This document shows, piece by piece, positions 43,690-53,087 of a DNA stretch of 64,000 bases. The position numbers were made by a program, and so were the translations under genes. Position 1 is the stretch's first letter. Each line of letters begins with the position of its first letter. Source of the stretch: Myxococcales bacterium (lineage in GTDB: Bacteria; Myxococcota_A; Polyangia; Polyangiales; Houyiibacteriaceae); NCBI GenBank assembly GCA_029863605.1, contig JAOTVB010000014.1, positions 1 to 64,000 on the forward strand, given 5' to 3'. The notes below the pieces were generated by a model. The model worked only from the letters and a program-made list of their open reading frames with translations, was not told the origin of the DNA and did not search any database.

Positions 43690-44457
43690 ATGATCTTGGG
43701 GTCCGGGGTGCGTTCTGCTTGCTTCGCTTTGGTACTGGTCTGCCTTTCAGTAGCTCCGGTAGAGAGTGCCTCTGCATTCGGCGATGCGACCGAGGTAGAG
43801 ATCGTGTCATTGGATGTCAGCAGGGGCGACGACCGCAGCCAATCGGTCACCGAACGTCTGGCATGGGAGGTCCGCAAGAGAAGCAGCGTCGAGCCGATGC
43901 TGGAGCCCGGGCGCGCTCGTCTAGGCGACGACTCGCTCTTTCGCAGCCCGTTCATCTATTGGCGCGGCACCGACGAAATTGCGCCCTTCAGCGAGGAGTC
44001 GGTCGACGCGCTTCGGCGCTACGTACACCGGGGCGGGTTCATTCTCGTCGATGACGGTTCGGCAGGCAGCGAGGGATTCGATCGTGCGGTGCGTCGGGAG
44101 TTGCTCCGAGCATTCCCAGCAACCCCGCTGAAGCCGATCCCCGACGACCACACCATCTATCGTTCGTTCTACTTGTTGGACCGACCTGTGGGGCGGCTCG
44201 CGGGCCCCGAGTTCCTGGAGGGCATCAAGTACGGCGACCGCATTGCGATCGTCTACAGCCGGCACGACCTTGGAGGGGCGCTGCAGCGCGACAAGCTTGG
44301 CGCGTGGAGTCAAGCCGTGGTTCCAGGGGGAGAGCGTCAACGCGAGAGCGCCATACGCTTGGCAATAAACATCGTCCTTTATGCACTGTGCACGGACTAC
44401 AAAGACGACCAGGTCCATGCTCCCTTCATAATGCGACGACGAGGCTCGGGGCCCTGA
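43690..44457 (+). CDS. DUF4159-type secreted protein
   Basis: About 255 residues with an N-terminal signal (ACFALVLVCLSVAPVESASAF). The remainder fits the DUF4159 group, a glutamine-amidotransferase-like fold without the catalytic cysteine: LRRYVHRGGFILVDDG, AFPATPLKPIPDDHTIYRSFYLL, RIAIVYSRHDLGGAL and the late AIRLAINIVLYALCTDYKDDQVH. Such genes accompany MoxR/VWA-type membrane clusters of unknown role. The following gene is exactly such a membrane VWA-like protein. A TTG at 43675 is an alternative start. The two genes are 3 bases apart. Confidence 0.8.
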   Translation: MILGSGVRSACFALVLVCLSVAPVESASAFGDATEVEIVSLDVSRGDDRSQSVTERLAWEVRKRSSVEPMLEPGRARLGDDSLFRSPFIYWRGTDEIAPFSEESVDALRRYVHRGGFILVDDGSAGSEGFDRAVRRELLRAFPATPLKPIPDDHTIYRSFYLLDRPVGRLAGPEFLEGIKYGDRIAIVYSRHDLGGALQRDKLGAWSQAVVPGGERQRESAIRLAINIVLYALCTDYKDDQVHAPFIMRRRGSGP

Positions 44458-44460
44458 GGT

Positions 44461-46683
44461 TTGTCCTTGGAAGATTGGCACTGGCAGCTTGGAATAGCGG
44501 GCGGCGCGACCACGGCGTGGGTGGTCGGCCTTGCGTTTCTCACCTTGTGGCTTCTCGAGCTTCGGTCGATTCGTGGTGAGAGCAGCGCGTTCCGCCGATT
44601 CACGCTCGGCGCCCTCGGTGGCCTGAGCATCCTTGCGGTCTACGCCCTCGCACTTCAGGTCACGCTCGTCCGCGAGGCCTTCGAAGAGGTCGCTGGGGGA
44701 ACGGCCCTGCTCATCGACAACTCGCGAAGCATGACTCTCTCTGGTTCCAGCGGCGAACGGAGCGACGCGGTACGTGCGCTGATTCGAAAATGGCAAGACG
44801 ATGACCGGGTAGAGCCGCTCGTCTATCGCTTCGGATCGGAAACACGCGGCGCGATCTGGAACGACCTCGCCGACACTTATGATCCGACCGATGATGAGAC
44901 CAACATCCGAGAGGGTCTCAGCACCGTGCTCGAGAGGGGTATCGAACAGGAGCTCGGCTCGGTGATCGTGATCACGGACGGAGCAGACCCCAGCTTTCGA
45001 GCCGAATCCCTATCGCTCCATGCGTCCGCCCCGGCCATACACTCGGTCGTGATCGGCGGCGATGATCGACTCGACGACCAAGCCATCGTATCGCTCCGTG
45101 CAGATTCGACGGCCTATGTCGGTGTGCCCGCCGTGATCCGCGCGGACGTGCGGGCTATCGGTAAGCTTCGCGAAAAAGAGCTAAGCGTCCAACTGTGGCA
45201 CGAGAATCGATTGAGTCAGGAGCAGTGGGTAGCGCTCGATGCCGAGGGCAGAGGGGACGTGACTTTCGAGGTCGCGCCGCAACGGCCTGGCCGGGCCTTG
45301 TATCGCCTCGTCATACCGACGCATGCAGACGACGAAGTGCCCCAAAACAACGGACGGGCCGTGTTGCTCAGGGTAGGGCGTGACAGAGTTCGCGTGTTGC
45401 TCGTGGCGGGTCGTCCGAGCTGGGACGTCCGCTTTCTACGCGATTTCATCAAACGAGACGGCTCGGTCGACCTGATTTCGTTTTTCATCCTCCGTGCTCC
45501 TAGCGATCTAACGGCCGCGCCGACCAACGAGCTGGCACTGATCCCTTTTCCCACGGACGAGTTGTTTCGTGAGCATCTGGGCAGTTTCGATGTCGTGATT
45601 TTTCAAAACTTCGACTTCGCGCCCTACGAGATGGAGGCATACCTTCCGCGCATTCGGGATTACGTGAAACGCGGGGGGTCGTTTCTGATGATCGGGGGCG
45701 ATCATTCGTTCTCGCTCGGAGGGTACGGCGGGACCCCCATCGAGCAAGTGTTGCCCGTAAAGCTGCCAGCGGGAGGAGGTGTCGTCACGGGAAGCTACCG
45801 GCCTCAGCCGAACCGGCAGCTGATACGCCATCCGATCGTTGCCCTCGGGCCTGATCCTAGTCTGACTCGGCGGACGTGGGAGGCCCTGCCACCTCTTCAT
45901 GGAGCGAACGCGATCGCTGGCGTCAAGGAAGGCGCGCAAGTCCTGCTTCAACATCCGCGCGCGCGTCTACCGGGTGGCGCGCGCCTTCCAATCTTGATCG
46001 TCGGAGAAGCGGATCGGGGTCGTGTCGCTGCCATGACCGCCGATGCGTCTTGGAGGTGGAGGTTCGCAAGCGATGATGCGACCGTGGGATCGGACGAGTA
46101 CGAGCTGTTTTGGGATCGCCTGGTGCGCTGGCTCACGCGCGACCCTCTGCTCGAGCCAGCGCGGATTTCGACAGACCGCGATCGCTACGGGATCGGCGCA
46201 CCGGTGATCGTCTCGGGGCTGCTGAGAGACGAGCGGTATCGACCAATCGCGAACGAGCGCGTCTCGCTTCGTGTCGAGCCGACTCGGGACGAAGTCGCAG
46301 GCGAGGTCACCGCCCAAACCGACCTGGATGGTCAAGTCCGCGCCACTCTCCAGGGGCCGACCGCAGCGGGTGCCTACGAAGTGAAAGCGAAAGCCGATGG
46401 TGAAGACATCGCCGCCGAAGTGTTTTTGGTGGAAGAAAGTGGCGACGAGCTAGCCAACCTCGAAGTCAGCTCGACCGAGCTCCAAGCAGCAGCCAAGCGC
46501 ACCGGGGGCCGGGTCTTTCTTTCGATCAACGATGTACCCCTACTGGCGGAGCTCGCGGCCACGACGCGCAAAACGGCCGGGCTGATCTCCAAACAGCCGT
46601 TGCTGCACCCGCTTTTCTTGTTCCTCACGGTGGCCGTCCTAGCGCTGACCTGGGTGCTTCGTCGCCGTTGGGGTCGTCGCTAG
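44461..46683 (+). CDS. Membrane VWA/glutamine-amidotransferase-like protein
   Basis: A 740-residue membrane protein. Two hydrophobic segments at the N terminus (residues about 8-35 and 48-70) are followed by a VWA-like domain with a near-complete MIDAS motif DNSRSM near residue 87 and the VIVITDGAD strand. Then come Ig-like strands, a glutamine-amidotransferase-like region (VLLVAGRPSWDVRFLRDF, YVKRGGSFLMIGGDHSFSLGGYGG), beta-rich segments, and a C-terminal membrane helix (LFLFLTVAVLALTWVLRRR). This is the layout of large BatA/DUF4159-associated proteins. The start codon appears to be TTG. It is in a pair with the DUF4159 gene; a related BatA-like gene lies at the end of the window. Confidence 0.85.
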   Translation: MSLEDWHWQLGIAGGATTAWVVGLAFLTLWLLELRSIRGESSAFRRFTLGALGGLSILAVYALALQVTLVREAFEEVAGGTALLIDNSRSMTLSGSSGERSDAVRALIRKWQDDDRVEPLVYRFGSETRGAIWNDLADTYDPTDDETNIREGLSTVLERGIEQELGSVIVITDGADPSFRAESLSLHASAPAIHSVVIGGDDRLDDQAIVSLRADSTAYVGVPAVIRADVRAIGKLREKELSVQLWHENRLSQEQWVALDAEGRGDVTFEVAPQRPGRALYRLVIPTHADDEVPQNNGRAVLLRVGRDRVRVLLVAGRPSWDVRFLRDFIKRDGSVDLISFFILRAPSDLTAAPTNELALIPFPTDELFREHLGSFDVVIFQNFDFAPYEMEAYLPRIRDYVKRGGSFLMIGGDHSFSLGGYGGTPIEQVLPVKLPAGGGVVTGSYRPQPNRQLIRHPIVALGPDPSLTRRTWEALPPLHGANAIAGVKEGAQVLLQHPRARLPGGARLPILIVGEADRGRVAAMTADASWRWRFASDDATVGSDEYELFWDRLVRWLTRDPLLEPARISTDRDRYGIGAPVIVSGLLRDERYRPIANERVSLRVEPTRDEVAGEVTAQTDLDGQVRATLQGPTAAGAYEVKAKADGEDIAAEVFLVEESGDELANLEVSSTELQAAAKRTGGRVFLSINDVPLLAELAATTRKTAGLISKQPLLHPLFLFLTVAVLALTWVLRRRWGRR

Positions 46684-46778
46684 TCGTCGCAAGCGGAGGC
46701 GCTTTTGGCATTCTCGCATGAGATGAGGGAACGGGCTGGACATCGCCTGACGTCATCCTAGAACTAGCCGTCTCGCCC

Positions 46779-49700
46779 ATGCAGCGCACCAAGTTACGCG
46801 GCGCCCGTACGCACAATCTTCGCTCCATCGACCTCGATATCGACCCAGGCACCTATCTGGCGATCGTGGGGCCTTCGGGGGCAGGGAAGTCCTCGCTTGC
46901 GTTCCGCACGCTTTACGCCGAGGGACAGCGGCGTTACGTTGAGAGCTTCAGCGCGTATGCGAGGCAGTTCCTCGAACGGCTCTCGCGTCCACCAGTCGAC
47001 GAGCTCGACCCAGTCCCCGTTGGGATCGCCGTGGACCGCCAAGCCCCGGTTCGGACGAGTCGTTCGACCGTCGGCACGATGACCGAGATCGCCGACTACG
47101 CGAAGCACCTTTGGGCTCACGCAGCCGAGCTACATTGCCCGACGTGCGACACGATCGTCCATCGGGATGCCCCGACGCGCGCCGCCCAAACGGTCATGAA
47201 GGAGCTGGCGGGTAAGAAGCTTCTGGTAACTTACCCCGTCGCCGTGGCCGACAAGGAGCACTTTCTGGGCGTTCGGGAAGCCCTCTTGCGGGACGGGTAT
47301 CGCCGCGTCCGAGTGAAAGGCAAAGTGAGCGATCTCGACGAGGTCAGGCCTAGTGACGTCACCAATGGACGGAGCAGCACCCTCGACGTCGTCGCGGACC
47401 GCACCGTCGCCCGGGAGCGAGATCACAGTCGGCTCGTCGAGGCGATCGAGATGGCCATGAAGCGGGGGACCGGCCGCGCCAGCGTGTGGACGGCCACCGG
47501 CGAGGAGCTCGGATTTTCGGAGGGGCTCCATTGCCCCACCTGCGACCGTTCCTTTCGACGGGCGACGCCTGGGTTGTTCAGCTTCAACAGCCCCATTGGG
47601 GCCTGCGAAACCTGCCGCGGGTTCGGCCGCACGATCGAGATCGACCTCGACCGCGTGATCCCCGACTACGATCTCTCCGTGGAGGACGGTGCGATTCGAG
47701 CTTGGCAGGGCAAGGCGACCACCTGGGAGCGCAAGGAGCTGCGCAAGCAAGCCAAGAAGGCTGGTGTGCCTCTGGGGGTTCCGCTCCGGGACTGGAACCC
47801 GACCCAGATCGCGTGGTTGATCGACGGGGACGAGCTTGGATACCCGAAGGGATGGTGGGGAATTCGAAGTTGGTTCCGTTGGATGGAGTCGCGCGCGTAC
47901 AAGATGCACGTCCGTGTGTTTCTTTCTCGGTATCGAAAGTACGAGACCTGCAAAGACTGCGATGGGACACGGTTGAAGCCCGAGGCACTAGCGTGGCGGA
48001 TCGACGACCTGAGCTTGCCTGACCTCTACGCACTTTCCGCATCGAACGCGCTTGCGTTTCTACAGCGCCAGGATAAGCGATTCGAGGGAGATGCGGGGGC
48101 GGCCCTCTTGTGGCGTGAGGCGATCGGGCGACTGAGCGCGCTTCACGAAGTCGGCCTCGGGTACCTGTCTCTCGATCGCACATCGAGGACGCTATCGGGC
48201 GGGGAGACGCAACGCGTCGCGCTGACGAGCGCTCTTGGGGCGACCCTCAACGGCGCGATGTTCGTCCTGGACGAGCCGACGGTGGGGCTCCATCCACGGG
48301 ACGTCGAACGGCTGCTTGGCGTGGTGCGCGCGCTCGCGAAAGACGAGAACGTCGCCGTCGTGGTGGAGCACGACCCCGAGATGATCCTCGGCGCCGATCG
48401 CGTGGTCGAGCTCGGGCCCGGTGCGGGTGAGAACGGGGGCGAGATCGTATTCGATGGAACGCCTGCAGCGCTCCGACGCGCCAAAACCGCGACCGGAGCG
48501 GCTCTGAAGCTCAACGGATCCATCGTGCGGGCGCGCCGTGAGCCCAAAGGTTGGCTCGAGCTGAAGGACGCCTCGGGGCACAACTTGCGCGGTGTTGACG
48601 TCTCGTTTCCGCTCGGGGTCATGACGTGCGTCACAGGCGTCAGCGGGTCGGGCAAGAGCAGCCTCGTTCTCGAGACTCTGCTCCCCGCGCTTCAAAGGCT
48701 GCTTGGCGTCAAGTCCGAGCAGGCAGCACTCGAGCACGCGACGCTGACCGGCTTCGAATCGCTTAAGGGCGTCGTCGGCGTGGATCAGGCGCCGCTTGGA
48801 CGGACCTCGCGCGGCAATGCCGCAACCTATCTCAAGATCTGGGATATCTTTCGCAAGCGCTTCGCCGCCCAATCCATCGCTAAGCAAAGGGACTACAAGC
48901 CCGGGTTCTTCTCGTTCAATGTCGAAGGCGGCCGTTGCGAGGCATGTCGAGGCGATGGTGCCGAAACCGTGGAGATGCAGTTCCTGGCGGACGTCGTCTT
49001 CTCGTGCCCCGAATGCGGCGGGAAGCGGTTCGCCGGGCCGGTTCTCGATATCGAGTACAGGGGGCTCAATGTCGCGCAGGTGCTGCAGCTGACCGCACAG
49101 GAGGCCGCCAAGCGCTACGCCGACGACCCGTCGATCCAACGTGGCCTGTCGCCGCTTCTCGACGTCGGTCTCGGCTACCTTCGGCTCGGCCAGCCCTTAA
49201 ACACGCTGTCTGGGGGCGAAGCGCAACGCCTCAAGCTCGCAGAGGCGCTCCTCCGGGCATCACCTGGCTCTCTTCTGATCTGTGACGAGCCTACCGCCGG
49301 TCTTCACGCCAACGACGTTCAGCCGCTGGTTCGCGTGCTCGATGGGCTCGTCGAGCGGGGGGACACCGTGATCGTGGTCGAGCACGACATGCAGATCGCG
49401 GCACACGCCGACTACGTCATCGACCTCGGGCCCGGCGCCGGGGCGGAGGGAGGGTGCATCGTGGCGATTGGCGTCCCTGAAACGGTCGCCAAGCGCAAGG
49501 GTTCGCAGACTGCCCCGTATCTGGCGCGGGCGATCGGCGGCAAGCCTCCGACGAAGTCGAGGCACCGCCGTAAGAAGGCGAGTCTCGTGCGCAGCCAGGA
49601 CCAGAAGATAAAGATCGTCGGCGCCCGGGAGCACAATCTCAAGAACGTGAACGTTCAGATCCCACGCGACCAACTCGTGGTGCTCACGGGACCGAGTGGA

Positions 49701-52106
49701 AGCGGCAAGAGCACCCTGGCGTTCGACGTTTTGTTCGCGGAGGGTCAGCGGCGCTATCTCGAAACGCTCTCACCCTACGCGCGGCAGTACATGCCTCAGC
49801 TCCCGCGCCCGTCGGTCGATCAAGTGCTTGGTGTTCCACCGAGTGTGTCGCTCGAGCAGCGCCTGACCCGGGCAGGTGCCAACTCGACCGTGGCCACGGT
49901 GACCGAGGTTTCGCACTATCTGCGGCTCATCTGGGCCCGTATAGGCGTGCTGCACTGCGTCGACTGCAAGGTGCCGATCTCGGCACGTCCCGTGTCTGAG
50001 CTCGTCCGCGATGTCCGCAAAGCGTTCGCCGGCAGGACTATCACGATCCTGGCGCCCGTCGTGCGCGGTCGAAAGGGGATTCATCGTGAGCTTCTCGCCA
50101 AGGCGCAGCGGGACGGTTTCACCGAGGCGCGGATCGACGGTCAGCTCGAGACCCTAGAGCCGGGTATGAAGGTCGACCGCTACATCGAGCACGACATCGA
50201 GCTGGTGGTCGGCAAGACGCGGGTCAAAAGCCCTGAGCTATTAGAGCTTCTCGATCGTGCATTAACCTTCGGGAATGGTGCCGCATGGGTCCTCGCTGGA
50301 GACCAACAGATGCAGCTTTCCAGCAAGCAGGCTTGCCCGAGCTGCGGACGCGGCTACCCGGAGCTCGATCCGCGTTTCTTTTCGTTCAATACCCGCCAAG
50401 GGCAGTGTCCGGAATGCGAAGGCCGCGGGGAGATCGTTAAAAAGAAGTGGCGTGGCCGGCGTCGGAAGCGGGCGGAAGAGCGCCGCTTGTGCGACGTTTG
50501 TGACCAGACGCGCCTTTCCCCGCTGGCGCGTGGGGTCACGGTTGATGACATGTCGATCACGTCTCTTTTCGACCAGAGCGTGTCCGAGGCGATGCAGACC
50601 GTTCGGGCCATGCGCCTCGGCGGACGCGACTCCACCATCGCCCATACGCCACTGCAGGAAGCCCTCCGCCGGCTGACGTTTCTCGAAGAGGTCGGCCTCG
50701 GTTATCTTGGACTTGGGCGTGCAGCCAACACGTTGAGCGGCGGTGAAATGCAGCGTGTTCGACTGGCCGCACAGCTTGGAAGTGGGCTGACCGGCGTCTT
50801 GTACGTGTTGGACGAGCCTACCATCGGGCTTCATCCCCGCGATACAGGGCAACTGCTAGGGGCGTTGCGGGGGCTCGTAGAACGAGGGAACTCCGTCCTA
50901 GTGGTCGAGCACGATGCCGACACGATCCGTGCTGCCGACCACGTAATCGATATTGGGCCAGGAGGCGGCAAGCATGGCGGGAGAGTGGTTTCGCAGGGGT
51001 CGCTCGCAGAGATGAAGGACTCGGTCACCGCGGCAGCACTCGCCCGGCCACCGAGGATTCCGGTGTCCCGACGTTCCACCAAAGAGGTCTCATGGCTCAC
51101 GCTTTCCGGGGTTGCTCACCACAACTTGAAGAGCATCGACGTCCGTTTTCCGCTGGACCGTTTCGTCGCGGTCACCGGCGTAAGCGGGTCCGGCAAGAGC
51201 TCTCTCATCCGGGAGGTGCTCCTTCGAGCGACGCGTGATGCGGTTGGCCTCGTCAACGACTCGCCGGCTGGTCCATTTCGGCGGATCGACGGCTTCGAGC
51301 GGCTCAACCGCGCCATCGAGGTCGACCAAAGCCCGATCGGACGCACACCGCGCTCGGTGCCCGCCACGTATATCGGGATTTGGAACCTAGTGCGTAGGCT
51401 CCTAGCGGGAACTCCCGAGGCTCGGGCTCGAGGATACGGCCCGAGCCGGTTTTCGTTCAACGTGGAGGAAGGCCGATGTCCCGAGTGTAAAGGGCAGGGT
51501 TCGATTCTCGTCGAGATGGCCTTTCTACCCGACGTCGGCGTTCCCTGCGAGACCTGCAATGGCTTTCGATTTACCCCGGAAACCCTGGAAGTGAGATGGC
51601 AGGGGTTGAACGCGGGGGAGCTTCTCGATCTCGAGGTGACTGAAGCAGTCGACGTGTTTGCCCCTGTGAAAGCGATCCGAGAGCCTTTGAAGTTGCTGGT
51701 GGATCTGGGGCTCGGTTACCTCCATCTAGGTCAAGCTTCAAACACGCTAAGCGGCGGGGAAGCGCAGCGCATCAAGCTGGTGTCCGAGCTTGCGACCGGA
51801 CTGAACACGGGCCCGACCCTCTACGTCATGGACGAGCCCACGACCGGCCTTCACCGGGACGATGTAGACCGATTGCTCGGCGTCCTCCTGCGCCTCGTGG
51901 ACCGAGGCGACACGGTCATCGTCATCGAGCACCACCCCGACGTGATGCTCGCCGCAGATTGGGTGATCGACCTCGGCCCCGAGGGCGGTGCCGGCGGCGG
52001 CCGGGTCGTCGCACAAGGCACCCCCGAAACGATCGCCAAACGAAAGCGCAGCCACACCGGCCACGTCCTGAGGCGCGAACTTCAATCTAGCGCGTGCTCT
52101 TCGTGA
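46779..52106 (+). CDS. uvrA: Tandem (double-length) UvrA excinuclease subunit
   Basis: A 1775-residue protein made of two complete UvrA units. Unit 1 (residues 1 to about 935) has P-loops at Gly31 and Gly620; unit 2 (about 940-1775) at Gly971 and Gly1467. Four ABC signature motifs ([36 protein letters not shown]) and four Walker B motifs ([36 protein letters not shown]) are intact, as are the four Cys4 zinc modules (CPTC with CETC, CEAC with CPEC, CPSC with CPEC, CPEC with CETC). UvrA normally dimerises to find bulky DNA lesions and load UvrB; here the dimer is covalent, as known in Chlamydia. The first half of unit 2 is about 90 residues shorter between its P-loops than that of unit 1. The start is ATG at 46779. 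Confidence 0.97.
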   Translation: MQRTKLRGARTHNLRSIDLDIDPGTYLAIVGPSGAGKSSLAFRTLYAEGQRRYVESFSAYARQFLERLSRPPVDELDPVPVGIAVDRQAPVRTSRSTVGTMTEIADYAKHLWAHAAELHCPTCDTIVHRDAPTRAAQTVMKELAGKKLLVTYPVAVADKEHFLGVREALLRDGYRRVRVKGKVSDLDEVRPSDVTNGRSSTLDVVADRTVARERDHSRLVEAIEMAMKRGTGRASVWTATGEELGFSEGLHCPTCDRSFRRATPGLFSFNSPIGACETCRGFGRTIEIDLDRVIPDYDLSVEDGAIRAWQGKATTWERKELRKQAKKAGVPLGVPLRDWNPTQIAWLIDGDELGYPKGWWGIRSWFRWMESRAYKMHVRVFLSRYRKYETCKDCDGTRLKPEALAWRIDDLSLPDLYALSASNALAFLQRQDKRFEGDAGAALLWREAIGRLSALHEVGLGYLSLDRTSRTLSGGETQRVALTSALGATLNGAMFVLDEPTVGLHPRDVERLLGVVRALAKDENVAVVVEHDPEMILGADRVVELGPGAGENGGEIVFDGTPAALRRAKTATGAALKLNGSIVRARREPKGWLELKDASGHNLRGVDVSFPLGVMTCVTGVSGSGKSSLVLETLLPALQRLLGVKSEQAALEHATLTGFESLKGVVGVDQAPLGRTSRGNAATYLKIWDIFRKRFAAQSIAKQRDYKPGFFSFNVEGGRCEACRGDGAETVEMQFLADVVFSCPECGGKRFAGPVLDIEYRGLNVAQVLQLTAQEAAKRYADDPSIQRGLSPLLDVGLGYLRLGQPLNTLSGGEAQRLKLAEALLRASPGSLLICDEPTAGLHANDVQPLVRVLDGLVERGDTVIVVEHDMQIAAHADYVIDLGPGAGAEGGCIVAIGVPETVAKRKGSQTAPYLARAIGGKPPTKSRHRRKKASLVRSQDQKIKIVGAREHNLKNVNVQIPRDQLVVLTGPSGSGKSTLAFDVLFAEGQRRYLETLSPYARQYMPQLPRPSVDQVLGVPPSVSLEQRLTRAGANSTVATVTEVSHYLRLIWARIGVLHCVDCKVPISARPVSELVRDVRKAFAGRTITILAPVVRGRKGIHRELLAKAQRDGFTEARIDGQLETLEPGMKVDRYIEHDIELVVGKTRVKSPELLELLDRALTFGNGAAWVLAGDQQMQLSSKQACPSCGRGYPELDPRFFSFNTRQGQCPECEGRGEIVKKKWRGRRRKRAEERRLCDVCDQTRLSPLARGVTVDDMSITSLFDQSVSEAMQTVRAMRLGGRDSTIAHTPLQEALRRLTFLEEVGLGYLGLGRAANTLSGGEMQRVRLAAQLGSGLTGVLYVLDEPTIGLHPRDTGQLLGALRGLVERGNSVLVVEHDADTIRAADHVIDIGPGGGKHGGRVVSQGSLAEMKDSVTAAALARPPRIPVSRRSTKEVSWLTLSGVAHHNLKSIDVRFPLDRFVAVTGVSGSGKSSLIREVLLRATRDAVGLVNDSPAGPFRRIDGFERLNRAIEVDQSPIGRTPRSVPATYIGIWNLVRRLLAGTPEARARGYGPSRFSFNVEEGRCPECKGQGSILVEMAFLPDVGVPCETCNGFRFTPETLEVRWQGLNAGELLDLEVTEAVDVFAPVKAIREPLKLLVDLGLGYLHLGQASNTLSGGEAQRIKLVSELATGLNTGPTLYVMDEPTTGLHRDDVDRLLGVLLRLVDRGDTVIVIEHHPDVMLAADWVIDLGPEGGAGGGRVVAQGTPETIAKRKRSHTGHVLRRELQSSACSS

Positions 52107-52112
52107 TTGTCT

Positions 52113-52133
52113 TGGCACTCCAATCACGTGCCA
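52113..52133. terminator. Possible bidirectional hairpin between convergent genes
   Basis: TGGCAC (52113-52118) and GTGCCA (52128-52133) form a 6-base-pair stem with a 9-base loop, between the uvrA stop and the convergent HAD gene. No U-tract follows, so a classic intrinsic terminator is doubtful. Confidence 0.3.
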
Positions 52134-52171
52134 CCCGTTCTATGTGACGCCCCAACTCGTACGTGCCGTCG

Positions 52172-52960
52172 CTAGGTTTCCGCTTGGCTTTCCCACCATT
52201 CGGGCAGGTCCGCGACCGAATCCAAGACCGCCTCTGGGCTTATGTCACCCTCCAAGTCGATCGGGCGGAACTTCCCGGTGCGGACGAGAATGCCGGTGAG
52301 GCCGACAGTCTGTGCCCCGCCGACGTCCGCACGAATGTCGTCCCCGATCATCGCAACCTTCGCTGGAGAGATTCCAAGCTTCCTTACTGCGGCTTCGAAG
52401 AAATCGTGGGCGGGTTTGCCCATCACCACCGCCTCGCAGTCGGCCGCGTGCTCGAGGGCCTTGATGAACGGAGCGACGTCCAAGACCAGGCCATCGTCCC
52501 CTTCGGCGTAGCGGGACATGCCTAGGGCGATCAGGACCGGTCGCGGTTGCGCCATGAGCAGGCGAAAAGCCCGATTCAGCGTTGCGAAATTCCATGCGTC
52601 GCCGATATCGCCAACGACCACGCTGCCCGCGCCCTCTTCGGCCGCGTCGCCTAGAATCTCGAGCCCTGCGAAATCCTGACGTGTCGCTTCTCGAACGAAA
52701 AGCGCGAGCGGCGTCGCGTCGCACTCAGAAAGGTACTCGCGTGCGGCAACCGGCGGCGCGAAGATGTGTTCCGCCGACACCGACAGCCCCATCGCGTCGA
52801 GGCGCTCGACGAGCGCGCTCCTAGGTTTAGAGCTCGTGTTGGTGACGAAGAGGTGAGGAATTTTCCGTCGCTCACACCACTGGAGCGTTTCGACCGCGCC
52901 GTCGATGACGCAATCCGCCTCGTACAGCACTCCGTCGAGATCGAAGAGAAGCGCCTGCAT
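52172..52960 (-). CDS. HAD-IIA family sugar-phosphatase-like hydrolase
   Basis: A 262-residue haloacid dehalogenase-superfamily phosphatase. Motif I is LLFDLDGVLYEAD with the nucleophile Asp7 and acid/base Asp9. Motif II is FVTNTSSKPR, motif III includes VVMGKPAHDFF, and motif IV is MIGDDIRADVGGAQ. The C2a cap (about residues 90-180) places it in the NagD/LHPP-like group. The substrate is unknown; relatives act on nucleotides, sugar phosphates or phospholysine. It is transcribed alone, convergent with uvrA and divergent from the GH31 gene. Confidence 0.9.
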   Translation of the reverse strand: MQALLFDLDGVLYEADCVIDGAVETLQWCERRKIPHLFVTNTSSKPRSALVERLDAMGLSVSAEHIFAPPVAAREYLSECDATPLALFVREATRQDFAGLEILGDAAEEGAGSVVVGDIGDAWNFATLNRAFRLLMAQPRPVLIALGMSRYAEGDDGLVLDVAPFIKALEHAADCEAVVMGKPAHDFFEAAVRKLGISPAKVAMIGDDIRADVGGAQTVGLTGILVRTGKFRPIDLEGDISPEAVLDSVADLPEWWESQAET

Positions 52961-53087
52961 AGCAACCGGTCCCGGTTTGGTCGCTCACTATAGGCGCTAC
53001 CAGAGCGAACGCCACAGACACGAATGCGCAACTTTTGCACTACCGACGAATGCTCTCCGTCAGGCATCCTAACCGCATGTGGGCACG

